Assembly: GCA_036365145.1 (NCBI GenBank)
Contig: JAEOAD010000001.1
Coordinates: 105,959,001-106,023,000, forward strand
Source of the DNA: Orientallactaga sibirica
Lineage: Eukaryota; Chordata; Mammalia; Rodentia; Dipodidae
DNA length: 64,000 nt
Direction: 5' to 3'
The first letter of the stretch is position 1; every line of letters begins with the position of its first letter. Positions 26,501 through 33,449 of this stretch are shown here, in pieces. The translations under genes were made by a program, and so were the position numbers. Under the pieces are notes generated by a model. The model did no database searches. It was not told the DNA's origin and worked only from the letters and a program-made list of their open reading frames with translations.

Positions 26501-27146
26501 CCCAGCACTTGGCAGGAGGCAGAGGTAGGAGGATCACCATGAGTTCGAGGCTAACCCTGAGAATACAGAGTGAATTCCAGATCAGGTGGAGCTAGAGTGA
26601 AACCCTACCTTGAAAAAAAAAAAGAAAGAAAAAGAAAGAAAATGAGTCTGGTGCTACCTCAAAGAGAGGTAAATGTTGGGTGACATGCTGTGTGGCATGT
26701 GTGACTGTGATTCAGCTGAAGTTTAAGGGAGGCTGGGAACGTCCAGACAGTGCAGATCTTTTGGTACAGAGTATGACACACAGAACAGTATTCTGATCAT
26801 GAGCGCAACACCTTGTGCACAACTACAGAAACATCTGGACATGTGAAAACAAAAGCCAGTGCCCTTTCACTGTTTCAGAGTTTTCCACCCCATGTCTGGC
26901 ATATCCAACCTTATAACCTTGCAACACAACATTGTCATTTCTCTCTTTCTACAAAGTCCATACTAGAGGGACTGGAGAGATTGCTCAGTGGTTAAGGCAT
27001 TTGCCTGCAAAGCATAATGACCTGGGTTTGATTCCCCAGTACCCACATAAAGCCAAACACACAGAGTGGCACATGTATCTGGAGTTTGTTTGCAGTGGCT
27101 AGAGGCCCTGGCATGCCTATTTTCTCTCTCTCTCTCTGTCTCCTTA

Positions 27147-27189
<43 letters not shown>

Positions 27190-29993
27190 AATTATTTAAA
27201 ACAAGAATTTTTTTTTTAAGTTCATACTAGAGAACATTCAATCAAGTTACAAAAAAAAATCAGAAAAGAAACTCACAATGTCTTAAGTTAGTTTACCATT
27301 TTGTGTTGAGCCACATTTATAGCTGTTCTGGACCAGATGTGGCCCACAAGCCAAAGGTTGGACACACCTGCTAAGTCTGTACACAGGTGGGTCAATGGTT
27401 GGATTCTACAGCCAGAGAGTCTGGAGTTGTACCCAGTGAGCACGTTATGTAACCTGGCTGAGCTCCAGCTTTCTTACCAGCAGAACAAGATAAGAACAGT
27501 ATCTGCTTCATGGGGTTGTGATGCAGATGGAGTGAATTAAGCAATTCTCCAGGCAGTGCAATACACACTTGTTAAATGAAAACAGGAAGTTCACAATTAG
27601 TGCAGCGTGCCTAGGGATCCAGGTCTGGAACTGTCAGATGTAAGGACAAAAGTTCTGACACCGAAGACACCCTGGTGGGCACCAAAGTGGGGTGACATCA
27701 GGAAAGGAGTGTCCGGTGAGCAAAGATTACTAGAGAGTCCTCCATCTACTGGGTAATGTTCTAATTTCGGAACACTCCTAAGCTCCATCCTACAGAGTAA
27801 CTTTTCAAGGTGCCTGGGTGAGAGAAGGCCAGGGACTCATCATTTCAACAGATGGAAGAGTTCCATCAGCAGTTGGGTAGATGACAAAGCTTAACTCTTG
27901 GATTTATCAATTTGCTCTGCTTGAATCTGCCCACCTTGTCATCCTCCATGTCCCAAACCCACCTCCCAAACCAAACTTCATTTCCTGACCAAAATGTCTC
28001 CAACCCATTCTTGCCCTAGGGGAAAAGTGAAATTTCAGGCAATCTTAGGTTAGTACTTTTGATGGTTAAGTTTTGTGTCCGCCTCATCTATTGAGGAATC
28101 CACAGACATTCCTCGTGAGTGGGTCTCTGAAGTTGCTTCCAGGGAGAATTAACTACAGGAAGAATCCTTGACTCTCAGGCCTACAAACTGCTCTTGTTGG
28201 GCTCTGTAAACTAATCCAATAAATTCCCTTTTCATACAATTCATTCTATCGGTTCTGTTCCTCTAGAGAACCCTGACTAATACACTACTGAATTCAGGGA
28301 GATTTCAGGTGTAGAACTGAGGGCTTGTAATTTTATGTGCCAAAATATTACAGAAGAAGGAAAAGAAGGGCCCTGTGATATTTTCCAATGGTGCAAATTT
28401 TGTTTTGTGTATTAGTAAGTATCTAACGTTCTACACAAGACCTATTGTATTAACTAATACCCCTGTGTCCAAACCTGTCCAGGCATAAAGATTATGTCAG
28501 AATTAAAGATCGAATCTAAATTACTGGGTGTATTGGCTGCTGTGGATGAGGGAGGACAAACAGCAACATCTGTCACTTAAGCGCACTTATGGAGGAAAGA
28601 AACATTCGCATATAGATAGAGACACTTAAAAACCAACAGGTGCCTGAGCCAAAGGATTCTCTCTAAGGGCTATTTCAAAATGCAAAATGAAGTGACTTAC
28701 CCCACCCATGGCTCCCACAGACTTCTTCACGTTTAGACTTAATGGAGTGTGATAGACACTGGTAAAAGTGTTGTTCTTGGGGTTGTGACTGCAAGAAGAA
28801 TAGAAATAAATCAAGATTAGAGATGCACTGCATCCAAGATGACTGAGGGACTCTTGGTGAAAGCACAGCCACTTTTTCAAATTGATAAGCATAAAATTTC
28901 ATCATTGATTTCACAGTTTTCCAGGCAATGAATCTTTTTTTATGAGAGAGAGAGCCTCCAGCCAGTGCAATTGAACTCCAGCTGTGTGTGCCATCTTGTG
29001 CGCATGTGACACCTTGTGCATCTGGCTTACATGGGATCTGGGGATTCGAACATGAGTCCTTAGGCTTCGCAGGCAAGCGTTCTTAACTATTAAGCCATCT
29101 CTCCAGTCCCTGGGCAATGAATCTTAATAAAAATTTTCAAATCAAATAAGTTCAATATGTTATGCCTAAACATTTTAAATTTAACTGAAGATGATCACAT
29201 TTATTTCTAAGAAAATTTTGAAGCTCTATATATGCATATCCGTGGAAGTTAGACTGCTCTGAACAGTTCATAAGTTGGCATGCATGCTGTTATAGTGGGT
29301 AGATTGGACCTTTTGCTTATATGAAATTTGAAATTTTCTGGGCAGTGAATGAAATCCGACTTTAAGTCTCTTCAGTGCTTGGGAACAAATGAAAACTTGG
29401 AGAAAGGTATTTCCTGAAACATACAATATAATCTTTAGCTGGCTACATGTTTGAAAGGGACCAAACCTCAAGGGGTTGTGGACAGGGAGTCAGACACTTA
29501 CGCGTGACAGTACGGCTTTTTCTGGTGGCTGACAAAGTTATTAACAGACAGCATCATCTTGCAGACTTCACAGTGAAAACATGCTTTATGCCATATCTAC
29601 AAGTCACACAGAGAAGACCTGGCAGTTACCTATTTTTCCTAGACTCTGGATTCTTATATCTTATAGTAAAAATTTGAGATTTGGAGATAAAATGGTGCTA
29701 AAATTTATAACCCCTCTCCCTACACACATGACTATAATACATTAAATAAGCAGGAAACTTTTTCTTATGGCAACATAGAAGAGCTAGAAATGAGCAGAAC
29801 CTAATAAAGGTAGGAAAACACATCTTTTTATTATGGTTCAAAATAAAACACCACCTTCTGTTCATAGGCAAGAAGATAAATGTCCCATGTTTGTCCCACG
29901 ACCAGGAACTTATCCACTGACCTGATCTATACAGCTGATCTTCTCAGCAGGATAAACCCCATAGCCGCACCTAGAGCAAGCCTGCACGTTCAT
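5979..29993 (-). CDS. NRAP: NRAP, nebulin-related anchoring protein, first 14 coding exons (partial gene)
   Basis: NRAP is a striated-muscle scaffold at myofibril precursors, intercalated discs and myotendinous junctions. Family knowledge: its LIM domain and nebulin repeats bind actin and junctional or sarcomere partners. Seen here: 14 exons on the minus strand that join without frame error into 1,428 nt, residues 1-476. They start with a LIM domain (residues 6-57) and continue with nebulin repeats marked by an SD / VxY step at most exon borders. All junctions are canonical GT/AG. Exon 1-2 is phase 0, exon 2-3 is phase 2, and every later junction is phase 0. Full-length mammalian NRAP is about 1,700 residues, so roughly 28% is present; the rest lies left of base 1. 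The match to NRAP rather than LASP1, nebulette or nebulin rests on the LIM and exon 3-5 sequence. No stops or frameshifts were found. Confidence 0.97.
6355..6765 (+). mobile_element. MaLR-type solo LTR with internal (CT)n
   Basis: Begins TGTGGTAGTTTGAATAGATG, a start shared with ERVL-MaLR LTRs, and ends GGTCTGCTACA. It carries aataaatcc near the 3' end and a pure (CT)n block at about 6579-6624. Sister copies occur at 33450, 55518 (reverse) and 57242. The 5-bp flanks match only partly here (gatgg / cacgg), so this copy is old or the edges are off by a few bases. Confidence 0.7.
6838..7215 (+). mobile_element. Older dimeric SINE (B3-like)
   Basis: tRNA-like head (gtggctcattgggtaag), cctgtaacccagtcctg body, tctggtctctgtcc segment, then a CA/TA-rich tail to about 7215. 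Diverged copy of the 2841 family. Confidence 0.55.
7216..7623. other. Intronic stretch, no recognised feature
   Basis: AT-rich unique sequence of NRAP intron 13. Nothing recognised. Confidence 0.5.
7624..7855 (+). mobile_element. B2-like SINE
   Basis: Complete copy with a mutated head (gggctggacagatggctt), (CT)-rich segment and (AAAT)n tail. Confidence 0.9.
8010..8345 (+). mobile_element. Older dimeric SINE (B3-like) ending in (CA)n
   Basis: Diverged tRNA-like head and body of the 2841 family. Its tail has become a pure (CA)n microsatellite at about 8275-8314, followed by impure CA sequence. It ends only about 44 bp downstream of the NRAP exon 13 donor. Confidence 0.5.
8389..8496 (-). CDS. 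NRAP: NRAP exon 13 (residues 406-441)
   Basis: 108 nt, starting [20 protein letters not shown] and ending GNLASN. Acceptor tgcag is at 8497-8501, donor gtgagt after 8389. One 36-residue nebulin repeat, phase 0. A (CA)n SINE tail sits close to the donor on the intron side. Confidence 0.97.
8934..9225 (+). mobile_element. Ancient Tigger-type DNA transposon fossil
   Basis: Contains cagtcagtcctctgtatcc and later ataagtaatctagagatg. Both are hallmarks of short non-autonomous pogo/Tigger elements known across placental mammals (MER2/Tigger-like). The terminal repeats are degraded. No transposase is present, so it is a dead shared insertion in NRAP intron 12. Confidence 0.7.
9597..9820 (+). mobile_element. 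B2-like SINE (first of a tandem pair)
   Basis: Complete copy with (AAAT)n tail, immediately followed by a second copy. The flank gaacagagagg (9586) reappears as gaacacagagg at 10032, so the pair shares one outer duplication. Confidence 0.9.
9821..10031 (+). mobile_element. B2-like SINE (second of a tandem pair)
   Basis: Complete copy, head ggggctagagagatggctc, shorter (CT) segment. Likely inserted into the tail or the target duplication of the first copy. Confidence 0.9.
10294..10398 (-). CDS. NRAP: NRAP exon 12 (residues 371-405)
   Basis: 105 nt, [20 protein letters not shown] to KFTSD, one nebulin repeat. The acceptor is ttttcaag (a non-cag AG, slightly weak) and the donor gtgagt. Being in frame at both ends it can be skipped cleanly. 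From memory, mouse NRAP has skeletal and cardiac forms that differ by a 35-residue exon 12, which this may be. Confidence 0.97.
10399..11284. other. Intronic stretch, no recognised feature
   Basis: NRAP intron 11, mixed-complexity sequence with an A-run near 10458. No exon or clear repeat seen. Confidence 0.5.
11285..11570 (+). mobile_element. Ancient hAT-type DNA transposon remnants
   Basis: The run ggctttgccagccacatggg, then cacgtggctgtgtcccaata and aaactttacttccaaaaaca, matches the widely shared MER-type non-autonomous hAT elements I know from other mammals. A second MER5-like remnant (agaatcatctagaatacctt) may follow at 11,445-11,570. Family assignment is from memory. Confidence 0.6.
11870..12026 (+). 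mobile_element. B1-like SINE
   Basis: Full B1 monomer, gccgggcatggtggtgg to a poly-A tail. Confidence 0.9.
12293..12465 (+). mobile_element. B1-like SINE with target duplication
   Basis: B1 monomer with (AAACC)n-type tail. The flank agacaatttg lies on both sides (12281 and 12470). Confidence 0.9.
12570..12718 (-). mobile_element. Old B1 SINE
   Basis: Diverged minus-strand B1 with gtccaggct, tcttcctgcctttatcttcc and gtgccaccatgcctggc motifs. It ends about 115 bp from NRAP exon 11. Confidence 0.65.
12833..12949 (-). CDS. NRAP: NRAP exon 11 (residues 332-370)
   Basis: 117 nt, [20 protein letters not shown] to VNKLASE, a 39-residue nebulin repeat and the longest single-repeat exon in the window. 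Acceptor ttcttccag, donor gtacga (the +5 base is not G, so a weaker donor than its neighbours). Confidence 0.97.
12950..13868. other. NRAP intron 10, no recognised feature
   Basis: A SINE-free intron of 919 bp, unusual in this repeat-rich gene. Weak MIR-like traces near 13,370-13,470. No coding sequence seen. Confidence 0.5.
13869..13973 (-). CDS. NRAP: NRAP exon 10 (residues 297-331)
   Basis: 105 nt, [10 protein letters not shown] then [19 protein letters not shown] core, ending NELVSD. Acceptor tcatcag, donor gtaagt. Its core is nearly identical to those of exons 6 and 8, pointing to repeat duplication. Confidence 0.97.
13974..15604. other. NRAP intron 9, mostly unique, with (CA)n and (TG)n
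   Basis: Mostly unique sequence. Microsatellites (CA)n at about 14838-14862 and (TG)n at about 15087-15109. No exon found. SINE-poor for 1.6 kb. Confidence 0.6.
15605..15715 (-). mobile_element. Old B1 SINE fragment
   Basis: Minus-strand B1 motifs (gcaatcctcctgcttcagcc, gagtgctggcataataac), heavily mutated, with a T-run at 15716 that may be the complement of the tail of a later insertion. Confidence 0.55.
15716..16254. other. Intronic stretch, no recognised feature
   Basis: NRAP intron 9. T-rich start, then unique sequence. Nothing recognised. Confidence 0.5.
16255..17378 (+). mobile_element. L1 3' end fragment (5'-truncated)
   Basis: This is the reverse complement of the 3' region of the L1 copies at 33.7-35.0 kb and 61.5-62.6 kb. 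It has the aaacattacaggccattgcc and ctgaaaagagagg-like blocks, then gaagttgtcaataaataaat and an A-rich tail. About 1.1 kb of 3' UTR only, no ORF2. It is in sense opposite to NRAP. Confidence 0.85.
17572..17738 (-). mobile_element. B1-like SINE
   Basis: Minus-strand B1 with T-rich tail complement, ttcaaggtagggtctcactc and gtgcgccaccacgcc ends. Confidence 0.9.
17745..17880 (-). mobile_element. Old B1 SINE
   Basis: Diverged minus-strand B1 (accaaccaggctggactagc, gggctgggattagagacaca, caccatgcccagca) next to the younger copy. Confidence 0.6.
18160..18258 (+). mobile_element. B2-like SINE fragment
   Basis: Only the 3' half is present: ggagtttgtttgcagtggct onward, (CT) segment and (TAAA)n tail. 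The tRNA-like head is missing. Confidence 0.8.
18389..18493 (-). CDS. NRAP: NRAP exon 9 (residues 262-296)
   Basis: 105 nt, [20 protein letters not shown] to VDQYDQ. Acceptor caaacag, donor gtatgt. Nebulin repeat lacking the usual SD at its end (YDQ instead), as in the human protein as I recall it. Confidence 0.97.
18825..18932 (-). CDS. NRAP: NRAP exon 8 (residues 226-261)
   Basis: 108 nt, [10 protein letters not shown], then the [15 protein letters not shown] core, ending NELASD. Acceptor ttttccag, donor gtgagt. It carries the 15-residue core shared with exons 6 and 10. Confidence 0.98.
18933..19701. other. NRAP intron 7, no recognised feature
   Basis: 769 bp without SINEs. A short MIR-like trace near 19,110-19,150 (gcccagcacagtgcctggca). 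No coding sequence. Confidence 0.5.
19702..19806 (-). CDS. NRAP: NRAP exon 7 (residues 191-225)
   Basis: 105 nt, [20 protein letters not shown] to AQLQSD, a nebulin repeat with the typical TPEL segment. Acceptor cctcttcag, donor gtaagg. Confidence 0.97.
19995..20165 (-). mobile_element. MIR SINE
   Basis: Plus strand shows aatcctttcatc, gatggagagagtaagtaatt, agctacacagccgatacgtg and cctcttaatcattgagtgat, the reverse of a MIR. Ancient insertion in NRAP intron 6. Confidence 0.75.
20188..20404 (-). mobile_element. B2-like SINE
   Basis: Complete copy in reverse, tail complement at 20188, head complement ending ctctagtccc. Flank atccat/atccac on both sides. Confidence 0.9.
20666..20770 (-). CDS. 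NRAP: NRAP exon 6 (residues 156-190)
   Basis: 105 nt, EYTGDYEQQ, then the [15 protein letters not shown] core, ending ANQLASQ. Acceptor tccaacag, donor gtgggt. First full nebulin repeat after the linker exons 4-5. Confidence 0.97.
20997..21101 (-). CDS. NRAP: NRAP exon 5 (residues 121-155)
   Basis: 105 nt, [20 protein letters not shown] to ARQSLGE. Acceptor cctttacag, donor gtaaga. This is linker sequence between LIM and nebulin repeats. The [16 protein letters not shown] run is highly characteristic of NRAP. Confidence 0.98.
21432..21618 (+). mobile_element. B2-like SINE
   Basis: Copy with a shortened body (tttgcagcatctgatggccc) and (AAAT)n tail. Confidence 0.85.
21772..21975 (-). mobile_element. 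B2-like SINE with target duplication
   Basis: Reverse copy. tgaattggaaag at 21751 and tgaattgagaag at 21976 form a near-perfect target duplication. Confidence 0.88.
22134..22188. repeat. (TAGA)n microsatellite
   Basis: About 13 pure tetranucleotide units in NRAP intron 4. Likely length-polymorphic. Confidence 0.95.
22335..22493 (-). mobile_element. B1-like SINE
   Basis: Reverse B1 with ttttgagataagatctcact and gtgcgccaccacgtgtggct ends. aaatcttttttt flanks on both sides. Confidence 0.88.
22504..22691 (-). mobile_element. B2-like SINE
   Basis: Reverse copy, (AATT)n-type tail complement, ending ccatctctccagtc. Confidence 0.88.
23204..23308 (-). CDS. NRAP: NRAP exon 4 (residues 86-120)
   Basis: 105 nt, [20 protein letters not shown] to TLINE. 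Acceptor attgtacag, donor gtgaga. Encodes the acidic linker after the LIM domain. DQEDGEQ and [12 protein letters not shown] match NRAP and no other LIM-nebulin protein that I know. Confidence 0.97.
23364..23540 (+). mobile_element. B1-like SINE
   Basis: Full B1, gccaggcgtggtggcgc to a (GA)n tail. It starts 56 bp upstream of NRAP exon 4 on the transcribed strand, so it lies within intron 3 near the branch-point region. Confidence 0.9.
23708..23931 (+). mobile_element. B2-like SINE with target duplication
   Basis: Complete copy. aaggcccagg (23697) and aaggctcagg (23931) flank it. Confidence 0.9.
24040..24670 (-). mobile_element. Old L1 ORF2 remnant
   Basis: The plus strand resembles the reverse of L1 ORF2: gtaggagtcaagtttatctt, then the ccagcactttattggaagat and tcttggctactctag order, and at the end gatttggagatgagc. 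Highly diverged, so an ancient mammalian L1 in NRAP intron 3. Confidence 0.6.
24671..25720. other. Intronic stretch, no recognised feature
   Basis: NRAP intron 3 sequence of mixed complexity, with short C- and A-runs at 25081 and 25167. No exon or repeat identified. Confidence 0.5.
25721..25890 (+). mobile_element. B1-like SINE with target duplication
   Basis: Full B1 with (AAC)n tail. agatttggggcctt and agatctggggctt flank it. Confidence 0.92.
25990..26360. repeat. Impure CA/TA-rich low-complexity tract
   Basis: About 370 bp of acac/atac/catg mixtures with alternating purine-pyrimidine runs. The open frames across it (CMYVC-type translations) are low-complexity artefacts. Confidence 0.85.
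26473..26632 (+). mobile_element. B1-like SINE with target duplication
   Basis: Full B1. aagaaaatgagtctg occurs just before and just after it. Confidence 0.92.
26968..27218 (+). mobile_element. B2-like SINE with target duplication
   Basis: Complete copy with a long (AAAT)n tail (about 27148-27191). aagtccatactagag and aagttcatactagag flank it. Confidence 0.92.
27385..27570 (+). mobile_element. MIR SINE
   Basis: Forward MIR: caatggttggattctacagc, then ttatgtaacctggctgagct and the cttcatggggttgtgatg block, in the standard order. Just upstream (27,300-27,370) gtggcccacaagcc hints at another ancient repeat. Confidence 0.75.
28055..28290 (+). mobile_element. Ancient LTR-like repeat fragment
   Basis: Starts ttttgatggttaagttttgt, contains ccaataaattcccttttcat, and ends ggttctgttcctctagagaa then ccctgactaatac. 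This pattern is shared by old mammalian repeats I have seen in several species. I cannot name the subfamily with confidence. Confidence 0.5.
28701..28788 (-). CDS. NRAP: NRAP exon 3 (residues 56-85)
   Basis: 88 nt, completing A56 (split codon, phase 2 acceptor), then [20 protein letters not shown] and ending GAMGG. H57 is the last zinc ligand of the LIM domain. Acceptor ttcttgcag, donor gtaagt. The last ten residues differ from the human sequence as I recall it, but the donor is strong. Confidence 0.95.
28936..29108 (-). mobile_element. B2-like SINE with target duplication
   Basis: Reverse copy with a short tail. ggcaatgaatctt flanks both sides. Confidence 0.9.
29502..29596 (-). CDS. NRAP: NRAP exon 2 (residues 25-56)
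   Basis: 95 nt, [20 protein letters not shown] to KKPYCHA. Holds LIM zinc ligands H27, C30, C33, C36 and C54. Acceptor cttgtag, donor gtaagt. Ends in phase 2, the only non-zero phase junction in this part of the gene. Confidence 0.98.
29922..29993 (-). CDS. NRAP: NRAP exon 1 coding part (residues 1-24), start codon
   Basis: 72 nt, [19 protein letters not shown] to CIDQ, with LIM ligands C6 and C9. The ATG at 29993-29991 (context ccaagATGa) is chosen because it matches the known NRAP N-terminus and gives a complete LIM domain C-x2-C-x17-H-x2-C-x2-C-x2-C-x17-C-x2-H. Donor gtcagt follows 29922. The 5' end of the exon is discussed under the promoter entry. Confidence 0.97.
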
Positions 29994-30149
29994 CTTGGAG
30001 TCTGAAGTCAAAAGATGAAGAGAGGGAACAGGCAAGATCTACAAACAGGTCCCCTCAGACAAGTTGCTCAAGACACTCAGATCCCCACAGCTGTTAAAAC
30101 TCCTTTGTGTGCCTTGATCCTTCAGAACCCAACTTCCACTTTCCTTTGC

Positions 30150-30230
30150 TGACCTTCTGGGTTGATATCAGCAGCTGGTTGGCTTTTAAAGCTGCTACTT
30201 ACTCAAGGGATTATTTTGGCAACTCACTGG
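30150..30230 (-). promoter_or_regulatory. NRAP: Candidate NRAP core promoter (TATA-like, E-box)
   Basis: On the minus strand, gctttaaaagcc (TATA-like, 30183-30190) is preceded by an AT-rich ccaaaataatcc near 30212-30223 that partly resembles MEF2 and CArG sites. It is followed by CAGCTG E-boxes at 30172-30177 and 30088-30093. A start about 30 bp downstream, near 30155, would give an unspliced 5' UTR of about 165 nt. A muscle gene with a TATA and E-boxes is reasonable, but the start site is inferred. Confidence 0.5.
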
Positions 30231-30281
30231 GCACGCATGCGTCTGGGCACCAAGGTGGAGGTATTTCGAGCTGACATGCTT
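30228..30281 (-). other. Candidate alternative NRAP 5' UTR exon
   Basis: 54 nt bounded on the minus strand by an acceptor-like ttttctatttacag and a good donor gtgagt. An acceptor-like pyrimidine tract (ctctcttcatcttttgacttcag, in two parts 30002-30025) also precedes the ATG exon, so a spliced 5' UTR is possible. It contains an out-of-frame ATG. This competes with the TATA model, and I prefer the latter. Confidence 0.2.
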
Positions 30282-30668
30282 CTGTAAATAGAAAAGTGAG
30301 CTCACGACAACATCATGCTTGTGTGCATGACCAAATCCTGGGGTGGGATCAGGCTGCGTGGGACAGTTGAAGGCTAGCTGTGGTCATAGCCCAGGAAAAG
30401 AACCAAAAGAATGACCACACCCCCAGGAGTCAATTTAGAAAAGCTGACTATGAGCATCTGATGACTAACGCAGACAGGCCAGCTCCCCAAAATATGAGGA
30501 TAAAATAGAATTGATTCACTCTTTTAAAAAAAGGTAAACACTGGATTTGAACTTTACAGTTTTGTAATGGTGAAAACTAAAAACTTTAAAGATTCATTTG
30601 TGTTCAGCTTCTACTGGGATGCCAAACCATAAGAACAAAAGAGAATGCTGGGTGTGTGGCGTCTGCAT

Positions 30669-30890
30669 TTTTAAAAAATATTTTATTTATTTATGTGTGA
30701 GAGAAAAAGAGGCAGAGAGAGAGAGAGGGTGAGGGAGAGAATGGGTGTGCCAGGGCCTCCAGCCACTGCAAATGAACTCTAGATGTATGCGCCCCCTTGT
30801 GCATCTGATTTATGTGGGTCCTGGAGAGTCGAACCAGGATCCTCTGGCTTTGCAGGCAAATGCCTTAACCACTAAGCCATCTCACCAGCT
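30669..30890 (-). mobile_element. B2-like SINE
   Basis: Reverse complete copy, head complement ending ccatctcaccagct. About 400 bp upstream of the NRAP promoter candidate. Confidence 0.9.
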
Positions 30891-30959
30891 CAGCTTCTGT
30901 ATTTTTATCTTAGAATGTTCCCAAAAGGCCTTTCTGCTTATTCTCTTCCTCACAGGCTT

Positions 30960-31327
30960 TTAAAAAAAATATGTATTTTATTTATTGAGCCGGGCATGGT
31001 GGAGCACACCTTTAATCCCAGCACTCGGGAGGCAGAGGTAGGAGGATCGCTATGAGTTCGAGGCCACCCTGAGACTACATAGCAAGTTCCAGGTCAGCCT
31101 GAGCTAGAGTGAGACCCTACCTCGAAAAACCAAATATATATATATTTGAGAGAAAGAAAGAGGCAGAGAGAGAGAAAATGGGCATGCCAGGGCTTCCATC
31201 CACTGCAAACGAACTTCAGATGCATGTGCCCCCTTGTGCATCTGGCTTACATGGGTCCTGGAGAATTGAACCAGGATCCTTTGGCTTTGCAGGCAAATGC
31301 CTTAACCACTAAGCCATCTCTCCAGCC
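30960..31327 (-). mobile_element. B2-like SINE interrupted by a B1
   Basis: Reverse B2-like copy whose tail is split by a forward B1 at 30989-31133. The outer flank cctcacaggctttt (before) and cctcacaggtttt (after) is the target duplication, so the B2 came first and the B1 entered its A/T-rich tail. Confidence 0.9.
30989..31133 (+). mobile_element. B1-like SINE nested in a B2-like tail
   Basis: Full B1, gccgggcatggtggagc to ctcgaaaaaccaaa, between atttattgag and atatatttgag flanks. Confidence 0.9.
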
Positions 31328-31897
31328 CATCCTCACAGGTTTTAGCAAAGGTGGCTTGATACAAAAATCTCTCCTGCCAGCTTAGTAAAGCACCTATCAC
31401 CTCCAGTCTCTGCTTACAAGTCACTTCATCTACCTTCTGCAAAATGATGCCTCACCTGGGCCCCCACCCTGGCAGCTCATCACTTTCTCTTCCAGCCACC
31501 TGCTGTGTGATATTTAGGGTAGTTATTGCCACCTGAAATAGTGAATCTGAATGTATATATTGTTTAAAATCGTGTCACAACCATTGAAATATAATACTTG
31601 AGTCCATGTTCACACACACATTCCATGGTCTAGAAGGCCTGGAACTTAAAAGATGCCCAGTAAGCTTTTAGGAAATGCATGGAATGGACCTAATGCTCTC
31701 ACCAAAAGGCTCACAAAGGCCAGGTGTGAAGCCATAGGTAATGGCAAGAGCTTCTCAAAGGGATTAAAATACTCTTCATTCAAAGCATTCAGCATGCCTC
31801 AGTCGCAACCAACTATTGTCAGGACAGACTAAGTTCTCAGCATTGCCAAGGGCTCTGAACAGTGAAGTTAGAAAGCTTCATTTACACATGGAATTCC

Positions 31898-31937
<40 letters not shown>

Positions 31938-32499
31938 AAACACTGAGACTAAAAACAAACAGGGTCATGGGCAATATTTTTCTAGCAAACAATCAATTTG
32001 CAACCTTTGGCCTCAATTTTCTGAGCTGAGGCTGGGTGTCCACAGGTAGAGAAATCAGTAATCAGTGGTATTTTTGTGTTCTGCCAGGACAGCCCTGGGA
32101 GAGAAGGAAGGTGCAAAGGAAATACAGAAGAGACTAAGGGAAAATGAGGTCTGAACTTGACTGTATGTGGGGCACAAGGCTGCCCTCTCTGCACAGGAAA
32201 GGACACAAAACAGGGGCTCCAGGCTCAGAAGGATCCAGGCTGCAACACTGCCACCAGGCTGAGCAAATGGGAACAGAAACTCTGCATGCTGTGCTTTGGA
32301 CCAGATGTCTCGGGCTTCCCCTGGAAACAGAGTCAGAGCTCCCCAAATCACTGAGAACAAACTTCTCCCACTCCAGTCTTAGAAGGCTGAGAACAAGTGT
32401 ATGTTTCACTAATGGAATATCCTACAGTGACTTGAAGCTTGAGGTGGGGAGAGGGAACCTGTGTTAAATATCCTACAAAGATAATTTTTAAAAATATTG
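31328..32499. other. Intergenic unique sequence with (TAAA)n
   Basis: Unique sequence upstream of NRAP with a (TAAA)n microsatellite at about 31898-31936. Overlapping open frames on both strands at 32055-32467 reach about 107 codons but are unsupported. No gene called. Confidence 0.5.
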
Positions 32500-32740
32500 T
32501 GAGCTGGAGAGATGGCTTAGCAGTTAAGGCGTTTGCCTGCAAACCCTAAGGACCCACGTTGGATCTCTCTCCACATCTCACATAAACCAGGTATACAAAG
32601 ATAAGTCCAGTGCAAAGTCACACATGCCCACTAGGTGGCGCAAGCATCCAAAATTAGATTTCAGTGGCTGAGGCCCTGGAGTGCCAATTCTTTCTCTTTT
32701 CTCACTCTCTCTCTCTCTCTCTATAACAAAACAAAATATT
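32500..32740 (+). mobile_element. B2-like SINE
   Basis: Complete but diverged copy (mutated body around 32590-32660). (CT)n then AAAACAA-type tail. Confidence 0.85.
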
Positions 32741-32744
32741 TTAT

Positions 32745-32880
32745 TAGGCAGGCATGGTGGCACATGCCTTTAATGCCAGCACTTGGAAGGCAGAGGTAGG
32801 AGTATCACTCAGGCCACCCTGAGACTACATAGTGAACACCAGGTCAGCCTTGGGCTAGAACAAAACCCTATCTCAAATGT
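32745..32880 (+). mobile_element. B1-like SINE
   Basis: Diverged B1 lacking the first bases and with an internal deletion near 32800, directly after the B2-like tail. Confidence 0.8.
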
Positions 32881-32882
32881 AT

Positions 32883-33058
32883 AGTTGAGAGAATGAGAAT
32901 GAATGGGCATGCCAGTGTTTCCTGACACTGCAAGTGAACTCCAGATACATGTACCAGTTTGTGCATCTATCTGGCTTTACGTGGATACTGGGATTTGAAC
33001 CAGGGCCTTCAGGCTTTACAAGCAAGTGCCTTTAACCACTGAGCCATCTTCCCAGTCC
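32883..33058 (-). mobile_element. B2-like SINE
   Basis: Reverse copy, third SINE in a contiguous cluster. Ends ccatcttcccagtcccc. Confidence 0.85.
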
Positions 33059-33449
33059 CCACAAAGCTAATTCAATTAAACATAACTTTTGTGACTGTGG
33101 AGAGGTATAATTTACCTCTTGGGAGCCAAAATTATCTTGGGTTCGCTGCCACTAAGTAGCTATTTATTACCCAACTGTATTGACCTAACACCCTTGTGAA
33201 TATCAAGTAAAATCAATGCACCCCTTAGCTTCCACCCACCCAGAGGCTAAGACATTGTCAGGTAGCATCTGAAGCCTATAGCAGAGATGTCCCTCTTTGC
33301 TGTACCATGTCTACCCAGTGTTTCCACCAGTGTATTTGAAAAGTGTTCTGACTGATGACTTTCTTCGTTCTGTTAATATAAAAACTTCATGAAACTGTCA
33401 CCACATTGGAGTATAGTATTTAGAGCAACCTGAATCTGTGATCCCAGGT
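33059..33449. other. Intergenic stretch, no recognised feature
   Basis: Unique sequence, nothing recognised. Confidence 0.5.

Noticed and set aside
29922..29993. LASP1, LASP2/nebulette or nebulin as the identity of the LIM-nebulin gene
   Set aside because: The LIM sequence, the DQEDGEQ linker, [16 protein letters not shown] and the large number of nebulin exons fit NRAP. LASP proteins have only a few repeats and an SH3 domain.
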